Source: Pseudoalteromonas sp. Z1A8
Lineage (GTDB): Bacteria > Pseudomonadota > Gammaproteobacteria > Enterobacterales > Alteromonadaceae
DNA: 64,000 nucleotides
Assembly (NCBI RefSeq): GCF_011378855.1
Contig: NZ_WTLB01000021.1
Location: forward strand, 1 to 64,000
Direction of reading: 5' to 3'
Position numbers and translations under genes: made by a program. Positions 9,269 through 18,107 of the stretch are shown piece after piece; positions within the stretch are counted from its first letter, which is position 1, and each line of letters begins with the position of its first letter. A model generated the notes under the pieces. That model saw only the letters and a list, made by a program, of their open reading frames with translations. It ran no database searches and had not been told where the DNA came from.

Positions 9269-9370
9269 ACTGCCTCCATATTGTTTATGTGTCTTATTGT
9301 ATCATTGGGCTGGGTCTTACTTCGTTTTTAAACGAGACTAAAACGCCATGATATATAGCCAATCAGACTA

Positions 9371-9634
9371 GGGTCTGTTGTTCTTTGCGGATTAAAATTC
9401 ATTCAAACTAGGGGCTATTTAATCGCGGCGCGAGATTTGTAACCTAGTGGGCTAAGTAAAAACCGAGCAACAAAGAGTAAGTAGCCCCTAGGAAGAACCC
9501 TTTGGGCAGCGCCTGTTTGGCATTAATGCTACGTTATCGCCCATTTATGGGGAATAACCACACTGCATAGGCTCTGCCTTGCCTAAATACCAAACAGACT
9601 GCTGTAAATTTAACCTTGAAAGAACAACAGACCC
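9371..9634. mobile_element. MITE-like repeat, copy 1 (264 bp)
   Basis: The element has perfect 17-bp terminal inverted repeats when one flanking base on each side is included (AGGGTCTGTTGTTCTTT at both ends). It has no open reading frame of note. Inside lies a second inverted pair (CTAGGGGCTATTT near 9408 and AAGTAGCCCCTAG near 9480) and a third (CTGTTTGG/CCAAACAG). Related copies are at 34906-35081 and 45734-46092. It fills the gap between the oxygenase-like gene and gltX. A non-autonomous transposable element is the likely explanation. Confidence 0.75.
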
Positions 9635-9654
9635 TTATATAAAACTATCTGAAA

Positions 9655-9688
9655 CAAAAAAGCCGAGCTTAATAAAGCTCGGCTTTTA
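9655..9688 (-). terminator. gltX terminator
   Basis: A perfect 10-bp stem (AGCCGAGCTT/AAGCTCGGCT) with an AATA loop and a T run on the minus strand, 20 bp past the gltX stop. Confidence 0.9.
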
Positions 9689-9707
9689 AAAGTACATTGT
9701 TTAGCAA

Positions 9708-11192
9708 TTATGCACTTGGGTATTCGCGGTACGCACGCTCTATATTTTTAGCCTGCTTTTTAGAAATACCTAAATGGGCAAGTGCTACACGTAAACGAGC
9801 ACGTGATAAGTCAGACCCTAATATTTCCATTGCATCAAGCACTGACGTACTTGATGTTTTGCCTGTAATGGCGACAAATATTGGCTCTAAAAAGTCTTTA
9901 ATTTTTAGCTCGTGGAATGTAGCCACTTCTTTTGCAATTGCAAAAATAGCGGGCTTTTCAAAGCTACGTAAACCTTCAAGCTGCCATACAAAAAATTGTA
10001 GCGCTTGGCGAATCACGTTTTCGTCTGCTTTGCCGGCTGTTAATAGCGCAGGATCGTAAGTTGGAATACCCCCTACAAAGTGCCCTGCAAGCTCAACCAT
10101 ATCCGACAGCGTATTAATACGTGTTTTAACTTCGGGTAATATTTTAGCGAGCATTTCGCCATTAAACTTCCAATCAACAAAGCGCTGAATTAACTGCTCG
10201 TCGGTTAGGTTTTCACGGATCCACATGCCGTTTAACCAGCTTAATTTATCAACGTCGAATACTGGGCCACCAAGCGATACACGCTTCATGTCGAAGTTTT
10301 CAATCATCTCATTAAGTGTGAACTTTTCACGCTCATCAGGCATTGACCAACCCATACGGCCTAAATAGTTAAGCACGGCTTCTGGCAGGTAACCCATTTC
10401 TTTATAGTAATTAATAGACGTTGGGTTTTTACGCTTAGACAGCTTTGATTTATCTGGGTTACGCAATAATGGTAAGTGACCAAGTACTGGCGCTTCCCAA
10501 CCAAAATCTTCATAAAGCTTTAATAGCTTAGGCGCTGAGTTAATCCACTCTTCGCCACGGAAAATATGGCTAATTTCCATATGGTGGTCATCAACTACGT
10601 TCGCTAAAAAGTACGTCGGGAAACCATCTGCTTTTAAAAGCACTTGCATGTCTACGTTTTCCCACGGGATCTCAATTTCATCACGTAGGTAGTCGTTAAA
10701 CTTAAATGTGCCTTCGCTTGGGATTTTCATACGTATAACGTAAGGTTTGCCTTCAGCTAAGTTAGCTTTAATTTCTTCATCGGTATGCTTTAAACCACGA
10801 CCATCATATTTAGGGCGTAGGCCTTCTGCCATTTGCTCTTCACGCATTTGATCAAGCTCTTCGCTTGTTGCAAAGCAGTAAAACGCTTTACCATCGTCAA
10901 CTAACTGATGCGCGTATTTTTTATATAAATCGCTACGCTCAGATTGACGGTAAGGACCAAACTCGCCACCCACATCAGGACCATGATCCCACTCAAGCCC
11001 TAACCAGCGTAGGCTATCCATAATCGCAAGTTCTGACTCTGGTGTGCTACGTACTTGGTCTGTATCTTCTATACGAAGTACAAATTCACCACCTTGTTGT
11101 TTAGCAAAACAGTAATTAAATAAGGCGATGTAAGCAGTGCCAAGATGCGGGTCACCTGTTGGCGACGGGGCAACACGAGTACGGATTGTCAT
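9708..11192 (-). CDS. gltX: Glutamate--tRNA ligase
   Basis: A 494-aa class I aminoacyl-tRNA synthetase charging tRNA-Glu with glutamate in the cytosol. The N-terminus has [12 protein letters not shown], the GluRS form of the HIGH signature (His16), and the second ATP-binding motif is KLSKR at 250-254. The C-terminal half is the helical anticodon-binding domain. Length and N-terminal start agree with bacterial GltX. It is transcribed on the minus strand with its own terminator, with the glutaredoxin-like gene 39 bp upstream. Confidence 0.97.
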   Translation of the reverse strand: MTIRTRVAPSPTGDPHLGTAYIALFNYCFAKQQGGEFVLRIEDTDQVRSTPESELAIMDSLRWLGLEWDHGPDVGGEFGPYRQSERSDLYKKYAHQLVDDGKAFYCFATSEELDQMREEQMAEGLRPKYDGRGLKHTDEEIKANLAEGKPYVIRMKIPSEGTFKFNDYLRDEIEIPWENVDMQVLLKADGFPTYFLANVVDDHHMEISHIFRGEEWINSAPKLLKLYEDFGWEAPVLGHLPLLRNPDKSKLSKRKNPTSINYYKEMGYLPEAVLNYLGRMGWSMPDEREKFTLNEMIENFDMKRVSLGGPVFDVDKLSWLNGMWIRENLTDEQLIQRFVDWKFNGEMLAKILPEVKTRINTLSDMVELAGHFVGGIPTYDPALLTAGKADENVIRQALQFFVWQLEGLRSFEKPAIFAIAKEVATFHELKIKDFLEPIFVAITGKTSSTSVLDAMEILGSDLSRARLRVALAHLGISKKQAKNIERAYREYPSA

Positions 11193-11231
11193 GATAATGT
11201 CTCTTTAGATAAGTGAGATAATAAAAGTGGT

Positions 11232-11591
11232 TTATGCAGCTACTTTGTTTAAGTAAGCAATAATATCGTTTGATTCGTACAGCCATTCTACTTGGCCGTT
11301 TTGCTCTATGCGCAGGCAAGGCACTTTAACTTTGCCACCTTGCTCTAGTAGCTCTTGACGATATTGCTCATTGTCTTTTGCATCACGCGTTTCTATGTTT
11401 AAGCCTTCGCGCTTAATAGCGCGACGTACTTTTACACAAAACGGGCATGCTTTAAATTGATACAGTTTAAATTGTGAGGTTTGCTGATCAAGCTGCGCTT
11501 GCACATCGCTTGCACGCTTTTTACTGCGAGGAGTAAATACAAAATTAAAAAATAAAATTATAGAACCTAGTAACCAACGAACTAATTTCAT
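11232..11591 (-). CDS. Membrane-anchored glutaredoxin/GST N-terminal-like protein
   Basis: About 119 aa with one hydrophobic anchor (residues about 5-20 of the longer form) followed by a thioredoxin-fold domain with a CPFC redox motif and the cis-proline segment VPCL. The C-terminal WLYESNDIIAYL helix is as in glutaredoxins and GST N-domains. It probably reduces disulfides or glutathionylated proteins at the membrane. The ATG at 11591 is preferred over a GTG nine bases upstream. It lies just upstream of gltX and may be co-transcribed with it. Confidence 0.85.
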   Translation of the reverse strand: MKLVRWLLGSIILFFNFVFTPRSKKRASDVQAQLDQQTSQFKLYQFKACPFCVKVRRAIKREGLNIETRDAKDNEQYRQELLEQGGKVKVPCLRIEQNGQVEWLYESNDIIAYLNKVAA

Positions 11592-11735
11592 GCTTAGCAC
11601 TCTATTTACAACAATTTAAGGAGCCAGATTTTAGCACAAATTTACAATCAAAAAAGCTCAATACTATTATCAATAGTCAGTTCGTTAATTACAGTTCAAT
11701 CAGACTTCAGAGTAAGCCTATATAAATGATAATTA

Positions 11736-12839
11736 TCAAAGTAATACTAAGTCGTCTCGGTGCAATACTTCTGCGCCGCTATCGTAATCAAGTAACTTAC
11801 CTATTTGACTAGAATGCGCACCCTTTATTTTATTCACCTCGGTACTGCTAAAGCGCGTTAAGCCCCGTGCAATCACTTGATTTTTATTATCTATTAAATC
11901 AATTAAATCACCGCGTTCAAAACGTCCAAATGCATTAGTAACGCCTTTAGCGAGTAAGCTAGCGCCTTTATTTTGAAGGGCGCCAATAGCACCTGCATCT
12001 ATAACAATTTGGCCGGTACTTTTAGGCCCAGCTAGTAACCATTTTTTACGCCCATCTTTTGGGGCGGTGAGTTTTAAAAAGCGTGTGCCTGGTAACTCGT
12101 CACTCATACATTTTAAAATAACGTTTTTACCTGCGCCTTTAGCAATAATAACTTCAACACCTGCGCGCCTTGCAATGTCGGCGGCTTGTAATTTAGTTGC
12201 CATGCCGCCGGTGCCTAAACTTGTACCACTGCCACCAGCAAGTTGGCGCAGCTCATCGTTTATATGTGTAACTTCGCCAATAAGGGTTGCATTGGCATTG
12301 GTGCGCGGATCGCTGGTAAATAACCCTTCTTGATCGGTTAGCAACAGTAACTTATTAGCATTAGCCAAAATAGCGACAAGTGCCGACAAGTTATCGTTGT
12401 CGCCTACTTTTATTTCGCTGGTAGCGACTGCGTCATTTTCGTTAATGATGGGCACAACGTCGTAATTTAATAACGCATTGAGTGTATCGCGGGCATTAAG
12501 GTAGCGCTCTCTGTCGTCTACATCAGCGCGAGTAAGCAGCATTTGCCCTACATTTACCCCATATAAAGCAAACAAGCTCTGCCAAATATGAATAAGTTGA
12601 CCTTGTCCAATTGCAGCAAGCATTTGTTTATCAATTAAGCTTCTGCCACAGGGTTTTAATAGTTGTTCGCGCCCAGCAGCTACCGCGCCGCTCGATACTA
12701 AAATAACCTGATGCCCCTGCTTTTTAAGCTCGCAGCATTGGCGTACTAATTCAACCATATGTGCTTTGTCTAGCTTATCGGTGCCACCAGTAAGAACGCT
12801 TGTACCAAGCTTTACAACTATTACCTGTTCCCTTTGCAT
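11736..12839 (-). CDS. proB: Glutamate 5-kinase
   Basis: A 367-aa enzyme of the first step of proline synthesis, phosphorylating glutamate with ATP. The amino-acid-kinase domain (about 1-260) has [17 protein letters not shown], the NENDAV segment and [10 protein letters not shown]. The C-terminal 90 residues form the PUA domain found in most bacterial ProB, related to proline feedback control. proA does not follow in this window, unlike the common proBA arrangement, so the second enzyme must be encoded elsewhere. It is divergent from the DMT transporter gene. Confidence 0.96.
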   Translation of the reverse strand: MQREQVIVVKLGTSVLTGGTDKLDKAHMVELVRQCCELKKQGHQVILVSSGAVAAGREQLLKPCGRSLIDKQMLAAIGQGQLIHIWQSLFALYGVNVGQMLLTRADVDDRERYLNARDTLNALLNYDVVPIINENDAVATSEIKVGDNDNLSALVAILANANKLLLLTDQEGLFTSDPRTNANATLIGEVTHINDELRQLAGGSGTSLGTGGMATKLQAADIARRAGVEVIIAKGAGKNVILKCMSDELPGTRFLKLTAPKDGRKKWLLAGPKSTGQIVIDAGAIGALQNKGASLLAKGVTNAFGRFERGDLIDLIDNKNQVIARGLTRFSSTEVNKIKGAHSSQIGKLLDYDSGAEVLHRDDLVLL

Positions 12840-12958
12840 ATGCTTTTTACTACTGATTAATTAAAGATGAATTAATTTATACCAGCTCGGTATTTTTGAA
12901 CAAGTTAAAAATTTTCATGCTAGGATCTGATTTTATTAAATTATGTAAATTACTCTCT

Positions 12959-13918
12959 ATGCCTGCCAGTTTATGCTTAATTATTGCCACCTTTTTATGG
13001 GGCAGCTCTTTTATAGCGCTCAAATACGCCATTGCTATTTACGACCCTGCATTGGTAATATTTTTACGCATGCTCACCACGTTAGTTTTATCGCTTTGTT
13101 TATGGCGCTATGTTATTCGGTTTGAGTATTTAAAAGGTGACTGGAAGTATTTAGTGGGTATGTCGCTTGCTGAGCCTTGCTTGTACTTTTTATTTGAAGG
13201 CCATGCAATGGAATACACATCAGCTTCGCAGGCCGGTGTTATTGTGTCGTGCTTGCCTATAATTATTGCGCTACTTGCCTTTTTATTACTTAAAGAATAC
13301 ATAAGCAAAGCCATTGTTGTTGGTTTTACGCTGTGTATTGGCGGCAGTATTTTACTTACGCTTCTTTCACCAAGTTCTGAGCAGGCACCTAATCCGTTGT
13401 TGGGTAACTTTTTAGAGCTTATGGCTATGGTGTGCGCTGCATTTTATACCGTAAGTATTAAACATTTAGCTAATCGCTACTCGCCCCTGACTTTAATTGC
13501 GTTGCAAGGTATTAGCGGCAGCTTGTTTTTTGCGCCATTTTTATTTTTTATCGACCTACCAAGCGAAAACCAACACGACTTAACTGCGCTCATGAGCATT
13601 TTGTATTTAGGTTCGTGTGTAACCCTTGGCGGCTACGGCATGTACAACTACGCTATTAGCAAAGTATCGGTATTAACCGCTGCAGCGTACTCTAATTTAA
13701 TTCCTATTTTTACACTTATTTTGTCAGCTATTATTTTGGGCGAAGTGCTCAACGTTTGGCAATGGCTGAGCATATTTGTGGTATTTATTGGTGTAATGGT
13801 AAGCCAGCGCCATCAAGAACTTGTGGTTGATATACCGCTTAGTGAATCAGGCGAAGACATTTGCGCAGATACAAGCAATCTTAAATCAATACCCGAGGCA
13901 AGCGAATCAAAAGGGTAA
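12959..13918 (+). CDS. DMT superfamily (EamA-type) transporter
   Basis: About 319 aa with ten hydrophobic helices in two EamA repeats; the first carries the typical FLWGSSFIALK start and the second AFYTVSIKHLANRYSP. It is likely an exporter of amino acids or small metabolites in the inner membrane. The ATG at 12959 begins directly at the first helix; in-frame ATG 12917 and TTG 12896 would add 14 to 21 residues, and none has a clear ribosome site. The acidic C-terminal tail overlaps the sortase gene on the opposite strand by 106 bp. Confidence 0.87.
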   Translation: MPASLCLIIATFLWGSSFIALKYAIAIYDPALVIFLRMLTTLVLSLCLWRYVIRFEYLKGDWKYLVGMSLAEPCLYFLFEGHAMEYTSASQAGVIVSCLPIIIALLAFLLLKEYISKAIVVGFTLCIGGSILLTLLSPSSEQAPNPLLGNFLELMAMVCAAFYTVSIKHLANRYSPLTLIALQGISGSLFFAPFLFFIDLPSENQHDLTALMSILYLGSCVTLGGYGMYNYAISKVSVLTAAAYSNLIPIFTLILSAIILGEVLNVWQWLSIFVVFIGVMVSQRHQELVVDIPLSESGEDICADTSNLKSIPEASESKG

Positions 13919-14418
13919 CAGGTAAGCAAATACAGCCCAGGTGTTTGTAAAAATGAGTTTTGGGATTGATGAATAACCTCAATCCCCGTTACCTTATAAT
14001 TTTGAATCACCCCACTTTGCAGTTGTAAAGTAAACGCCTCTCCCACTTTTGCGTTTTGTAAAAATGCAAAGTGGGTGTCGTTATGCCCTGCTATTAGCGC
14101 GCCTTTTTCGTTTCCAAACTCTTTTCCGCCAAGCTCTCCTGCAGGTAAAAATTGGCTTGGCGCAAACGCTAAATTACGACCACTCGCTCCAGCCAATACA
14201 CTTAATGTTTTATTATGGCTTGGCCAATCAAGCTTTGCAGTCACGTAGCTGTCGCCGTAATACCACGGTTTTACTTTAGTGCTGGGTGATTTAAGCGCCT
14301 CTTGCCATGCTTGTTCAATTAATACTTGAGCAAGCCACGCTTTTGCCTGCATATATGCACCGTGACCAAATAATCCAAGCCCAGCGATTAGTAAGCCCGC
14401 GCTTAGCCACTTTTTCAT
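13813..14418 (-). CDS. Class GN sortase
   Basis: A 201-aa transpeptidase of the Gram-negative (class GN) sortase group. A single N-terminal membrane anchor (about 5-22) is followed by the sortase barrel with His112 (GHNDTH), catalytic Cys167 (LLTCYPF) and Arg180 (DLRLL), the full catalytic triad. The start codon overlaps the stop of the upstream target-protein gene by four bases (ATGA), so the two are translationally coupled. It is expected to process the LPQTD signal of that neighbour, the only visible substrate. The last 35 codons overlap the DMT transporter gene convergently. Confidence 0.93.
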   Translation of the reverse strand: MKKWLSAGLLIAGLGLFGHGAYMQAKAWLAQVLIEQAWQEALKSPSTKVKPWYYGDSYVTAKLDWPSHNKTLSVLAGASGRNLAFAPSQFLPAGELGGKEFGNEKGALIAGHNDTHFAFLQNAKVGEAFTLQLQSGVIQNYKVTGIEVIHQSQNSFLQTPGLYLLTCYPFDSLASGIDLRLLVSAQMSSPDSLSGISTTSS

Positions 14419-16445
14419 TTACGTGCCCTGCTTAATTTAAGCCCTCGATTTATTTTAAGAGCGCCAAATCCCAATAATAAAATACAGCCTAATAATATGT
14501 GCAGCCTACTTTGCCCATCTGTTTGTGGTAAACGCATTGCCATACCTTGTGGTACTGCATTAGTAGCTTGCGCCGTTTGCTTTGCCACTTCTTTTATGTG
14601 AGTTTGTTCAATCGCTATAAAAGCAGTAAACGGGCTAAGTAATTGATGAGTAAGTGCAAGCTCCTGTACTTCATCTTTAACTGTATTTTGCTCGTTGTAT
14701 AAAAGTAATGACTTGATTTTTTGGCGCGCCCACAGTTTTGCTATACCTTGAGCGCTTGAGCTATTTTGTGTACTTAATTTAATACTTAAAGGCCCTTGTG
14801 CTGTTTGCCCAGCAAGTACCACACTTTTAGCATTATTAAGTTTTATAGCGACCATAATAGGCTCGCCAAAATATAAATCAGGTAGTGGTGATGGCCAAAA
14901 ATCTAAGCTGTTACCGCTTTCATCGCTTAGCGCCAAATTAGTAATCGCAGGATGTGCAAGTTTATCAAACAACTGCTGCATTTTAGGTTGCACCTCACTT
15001 GTGCTGCCTATAAACGTAAATGAGCCTTTGCCTATATCTGCCGCTCGGCGCATAAAAAAGCTGTTAGGTGCGCTGCCAATACCCACTGTAAATAAGCGGC
15101 TATCACCTAATTTACTTTGAATATTTTTGAACAATGCGTCTTCATTACTTACGCTACCATCAGTTAAAAATACAACTTGGCGTACAAAACCATCAAACTC
15201 GCTGCCATCAAGTACGGCATTAAGGGCACCTTGTATTTCAGTGCCGCCATCGGCTTCGAGGCTATAAATAAATCGCTCTGCACGGCGTAAATTAAAGTCG
15301 CTGGCTATAAGTGGTTTATCGCTCATTGGAGTCACTATGTTATCAAAACCAATAATGTTAAAACTGTCGTCGCTATCAAGTAATGACAGCGCATAAAACA
15401 ACGCTTTTTTAGCTTGCTCCATAGATTGCCCGTGCATAGAGCCAGATGTATCAACTACAAATACCATTTCGCGAGGTAATCGCTGAGTTTGTGTAAAGTG
15501 ATCCCCCGGTGGCATTAGCATAGCAAGCCCATATCGGTCACCATTTTCAAACTGCTGAGTAAAAAATGCGGCTTGAGCTTGCTCTTTTTGCAGCGGTTTA
15601 AACTCAAGTACAAAGTCGCGATTAACTGCATTTGTCTCATTTAACGCTATTTTATATTGCCCAAATGCTGTGTTTTGTACATCAACATTATGAAATTTAG
15701 AATTGATATCCACCAGTTCTAAGCCTACATCTATATCAATGTTTAAGCTAAATTTACTACTTGGTACGTTATCAGTTTGAGTACTATTTTGAGTGATGTT
15801 TTGAATGCTGTAAACAGGGCTTAACCACCCAGTTGGCAATGGGGTAACGTGCGTTTGGTGTTGAGTATTAACCTCAACCTCACCACTAATCGCGTGATAA
15901 CGCGGTGTAATGGTAGTCGGAAATCTAATAGCAAATGTACCGCTGCTGTAGTCAATTATTTCTTGATACTCAAGCTCAATTACTACTTGCTCACCAGGAC
16001 CAATATTTGCCACATTAGTAATAAACATATTGGCGCGTTGCTGGCGTACTAGGGCAGCTTGCTTACCTGCTTTTTTAGCCTCCTCGTATTTTTTTTCGGC
16101 TTCCACTTTTTTATCAATTTGGCCTTTAATGACTCGCTCACCTATACGCATCGTCATGGCGTGCACGGCGCTTTCATCTGGCAATGGAAAAACGTAGCGC
16201 GCGTTAACTGCAAACGGGTTTTCGTTTTGATAGGTTTGCGTAACTACAACATGATTAATTAGGCCAGTTAAGGTCATATTGGCGTCGCTTTTTAATATTA
16301 TTGCTGGGCCTGCTGGCGCACCATTGCTATCAAAAAGCTCTAACTTGGGTGATTGCGCATGGCTTTTAAAGCTCACTAACAGCACAATCGCTATGAATAT
16401 AAAAATGCTTACTTTAGTAAGCATTTTGGTTGGTTTACTCAACAT
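14415..16445 (-). CDS. Marine proteobacterial sortase target protein (VIT and VWA domains)
   Basis: A 676-aa exported protein, the dedicated substrate of the adjacent sortase. Order: signal peptide/anchor (about 10-30), VIT domain (about 33-165), VWA domain with the metal-ion motif DTSGS at 332-336, a beta-rich region, then a C-terminal sorting signal made of LPQTD at 639-643, a hydrophobic helix (about 648-663) and a basic tail ending RARK. This is the classic LPxTG-like tripartite layout, rare in Gram-negatives. It resembles inter-alpha-trypsin-inhibitor heavy chains in domain order. Attachment site and ligand are unknown. Confidence 0.93.
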   Translation of the reverse strand: MLSKPTKMLTKVSIFIFIAIVLLVSFKSHAQSPKLELFDSNGAPAGPAIILKSDANMTLTGLINHVVVTQTYQNENPFAVNARYVFPLPDESAVHAMTMRIGERVIKGQIDKKVEAEKKYEEAKKAGKQAALVRQQRANMFITNVANIGPGEQVVIELEYQEIIDYSSGTFAIRFPTTITPRYHAISGEVEVNTQHQTHVTPLPTGWLSPVYSIQNITQNSTQTDNVPSSKFSLNIDIDVGLELVDINSKFHNVDVQNTAFGQYKIALNETNAVNRDFVLEFKPLQKEQAQAAFFTQQFENGDRYGLAMLMPPGDHFTQTQRLPREMVFVVDTSGSMHGQSMEQAKKALFYALSLLDSDDSFNIIGFDNIVTPMSDKPLIASDFNLRRAERFIYSLEADGGTEIQGALNAVLDGSEFDGFVRQVVFLTDGSVSNEDALFKNIQSKLGDSRLFTVGIGSAPNSFFMRRAADIGKGSFTFIGSTSEVQPKMQQLFDKLAHPAITNLALSDESGNSLDFWPSPLPDLYFGEPIMVAIKLNNAKSVVLAGQTAQGPLSIKLSTQNSSSAQGIAKLWARQKIKSLLLYNEQNTVKDEVQELALTHQLLSPFTAFIAIEQTHIKEVAKQTAQATNAVPQGMAMRLPQTDGQSRLHILLGCILLLGFGALKINRGLKLSRARK

Positions 16446-16481
16446 AAAATCACTCCATCGAACGCTTTGTTTTAAATAGTT

Positions 16482-17213
16482 TTAGTTACTCGCCGTTTGG
16501 CCATTTGCTGGGTTCATTGAGCGAGTGGTAAGCGTTACGCGTCTATCAAAAAAGTTATCTTCTACTGTGTTGCTGTTAGCTAATGCTTGCTGTTCACCAA
16601 ATGCTTGCGTACTTAAGCGTTTGTGGCTCACACCGTGTTTTATTAAATAGCTTTGCACCGCATTTACACGCGCTTTAGAAAGTAAAAGGTTGGCTTGCTC
16701 GTCGCCGCGCTGATCGGCAAAGCCACTTAAATCAAGTGCGAGTTGTGGTTGGTTGTTTAACAAGGTAACAAGTTGGTCTAACTGCAGTGAAAAATGCGGG
16801 GCAATAACACTAGAACCTGTTTTAAATTGCACCGTCATCGCCAATAAGTTATTAATTTGAACTTGAGTTAACTGCTCATTTTGATTGGCAAGTACCTCTA
16901 ACTGTTGCTCTAACATATTGTTGTGGTTAAGCACGTGTTGGTAATCGTTGGTTTTTTCTTTCATTACCGTAATGGCACGCTCTTGCTCTGAAATTTTGTT
17001 ATCAGCTACTTTTGAATCGCCTATTAAGCCACCGGAAAATGCCCCAATAAACGCACCAATTGGCCCGCCTACTACGCCGCCAATAATAGCGCCTGCACCT
17101 AAACCAATAGCCGTTTCTTTATGGGCTTCTTTTGATGGCGTGTTAGATGTTGAGGCAATTGCTGGAGTACAAAAACTAGCAACGAGTGTTAACGCGATTA
17201 ATGTCTTCTTCAT
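16482..17213 (-). CDS. pdsO: Sortase-system OmpA family protein
   Basis: A 243-aa periplasmic or outer-membrane protein. It has a signal peptide (cleavage near ASTS), a glycine-zipper segment (about 36-66, alternating Gly and Ala/Ile), a predicted coiled coil (about 70-120) and a C-terminal OmpA-like peptidoglycan-binding domain with GFADQRGDEQANLLLSKARV. Glycine zipper plus OmpA beside a class GN sortase and its target defines the PdsO family. It is 36 bp upstream of the target gene on the same strand, so the three genes probably form one operon. It may anchor the sortase product to the cell wall (inference). Confidence 0.9.
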   Translation of the reverse strand: MKKTLIALTLVASFCTPAIASTSNTPSKEAHKETAIGLGAGAIIGGVVGGPIGAFIGAFSGGLIGDSKVADNKISEQERAITVMKEKTNDYQHVLNHNNMLEQQLEVLANQNEQLTQVQINNLLAMTVQFKTGSSVIAPHFSLQLDQLVTLLNNQPQLALDLSGFADQRGDEQANLLLSKARVNAVQSYLIKHGVSHKRLSTQAFGEQQALANSNTVEDNFFDRRVTLTTRSMNPANGQTASN

Positions 17214-17284
17214 GATGTGATCCTTAAACTTACTTTTTAATTTGCGATGTTTTGTTTTGATGGCTCTATTAAAACAAGTTCAAG

Positions 17285-17344
17285 TGGCAACAAAGGGGAG
17301 CAAAAATGGCAAACTGCTGAGCAATTGTGGCAAAAAAATGGCAA
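17285..17344. promoter_or_regulatory. Four phased TGGCAA direct repeats between pdsO and pdsR
   Basis: TGGCAA occurs at 17285, 17307, 17328 and 17339. The spacings are 22, 21 and 11 bp, that is two, two and one turns of B-DNA, so all copies face the same side. OmpR-type regulators bind direct repeats with this phasing. The array is in the only divergent promoter region of the sortase cluster and is the best candidate for PdsR operators. Binding is inferred. Confidence 0.6.
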
Positions 17345-17408
17345 TTGCCTTTTTAAGCGTACTTAGCTTAAAAACTTCGTTATAGTGCACAACAGAGGCA
17401 ATCGGATA

Positions 17409-18107
17409 ATGATTAGAATGAAAAAAATAGCCATCGTTGAAGATGAACCCGCAATCCGCGAAAACTACATAGAAATGCTGAGCGCACAGGGCTACCAAGT
17501 GAGTGGCTTTGCAGATCGCGTCAGCGCAGAAGCTGAATTTAAAAATGCCCTACCCGATTTAGCCATTGTTGATATTGGCCTAGGCCATGAAATAGATGGG
17601 GGGTTTTTACTGTGCCAAACATTGCGTTCGCTTTCTAAAACACTGCCTATTATTTTTTTAACCGCCCGCGATAGCGAAATAGATACCGTATGCGGCCTGC
17701 GCATGGGCGCCGACGACTACCTAACAAAAGACATAAGCTTGGCTCACTTGGCTGCACGTATTGGTGCACTATTTCGCCGAATGGAAGCACTTGAACAACC
17801 CGCTGATGCAAACGCACTCATAACACGCGGACAGTTAACGCTCGACACGCAACGTATGCAGGTATTTTGGCAGCAACAACTCGTTGATTTAACCGTAACC
17901 GAATTTTGGATGCTGCATTCACTCGCCCAGCGACCCGGCCATGTTAAAAGCCGTAACGAATTAATGAGCGATGCAAAAATTTACGTAGACGACAGCACAA
18001 TTACCTCGCACGTAAAACGTATTCGTAAAAAGTTTGTAGCACTCGATGACGCCTTTGATTGTATAGATACCGTGTATGGCATGGGCTACAGGTGGGAACA
18101 ACACTAA
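17409..18107 (+). CDS. pdsR: Sortase-system OmpR-type response regulator
   Basis: About 232 aa. An N-terminal receiver domain (EDE acidic pocket, phosphoacceptor Asp in IVDIG, conserved Lys in LTKD) is followed by a winged-helix DNA-binding domain (about 135-230, with VTEFWMLHSLA and GYRW). It belongs to the dedicated sortase-system regulator family. The ATG at 17409 was chosen because GAGG lies 10 bases upstream; the ATG at 17418 and GTG 17385 are alternatives. Its stop overlaps the kinase start (TAATG). It is divergent from pdsO, so it probably controls both arms through the intergenic repeats. Confidence 0.9.
   Translation: MIRMKKIAIVEDEPAIRENYIEMLSAQGYQVSGFADRVSAEAEFKNALPDLAIVDIGLGHEIDGGFLLCQTLRSLSKTLPIIFLTARDSEIDTVCGLRMGADDYLTKDISLAHLAARIGALFRRMEALEQPADANALITRGQLTLDTQRMQVFWQQQLVDLTVTEFWMLHSLAQRPGHVKSRNELMSDAKIYVDDSTITSHVKRIRKKFVALDDAFDCIDTVYGMGYRWEQH

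Noticed and set aside
9371..9634. Complete insertion sequence
   Set aside because: No transposase frame exists inside any of the three copies, so only a non-autonomous element is supported.
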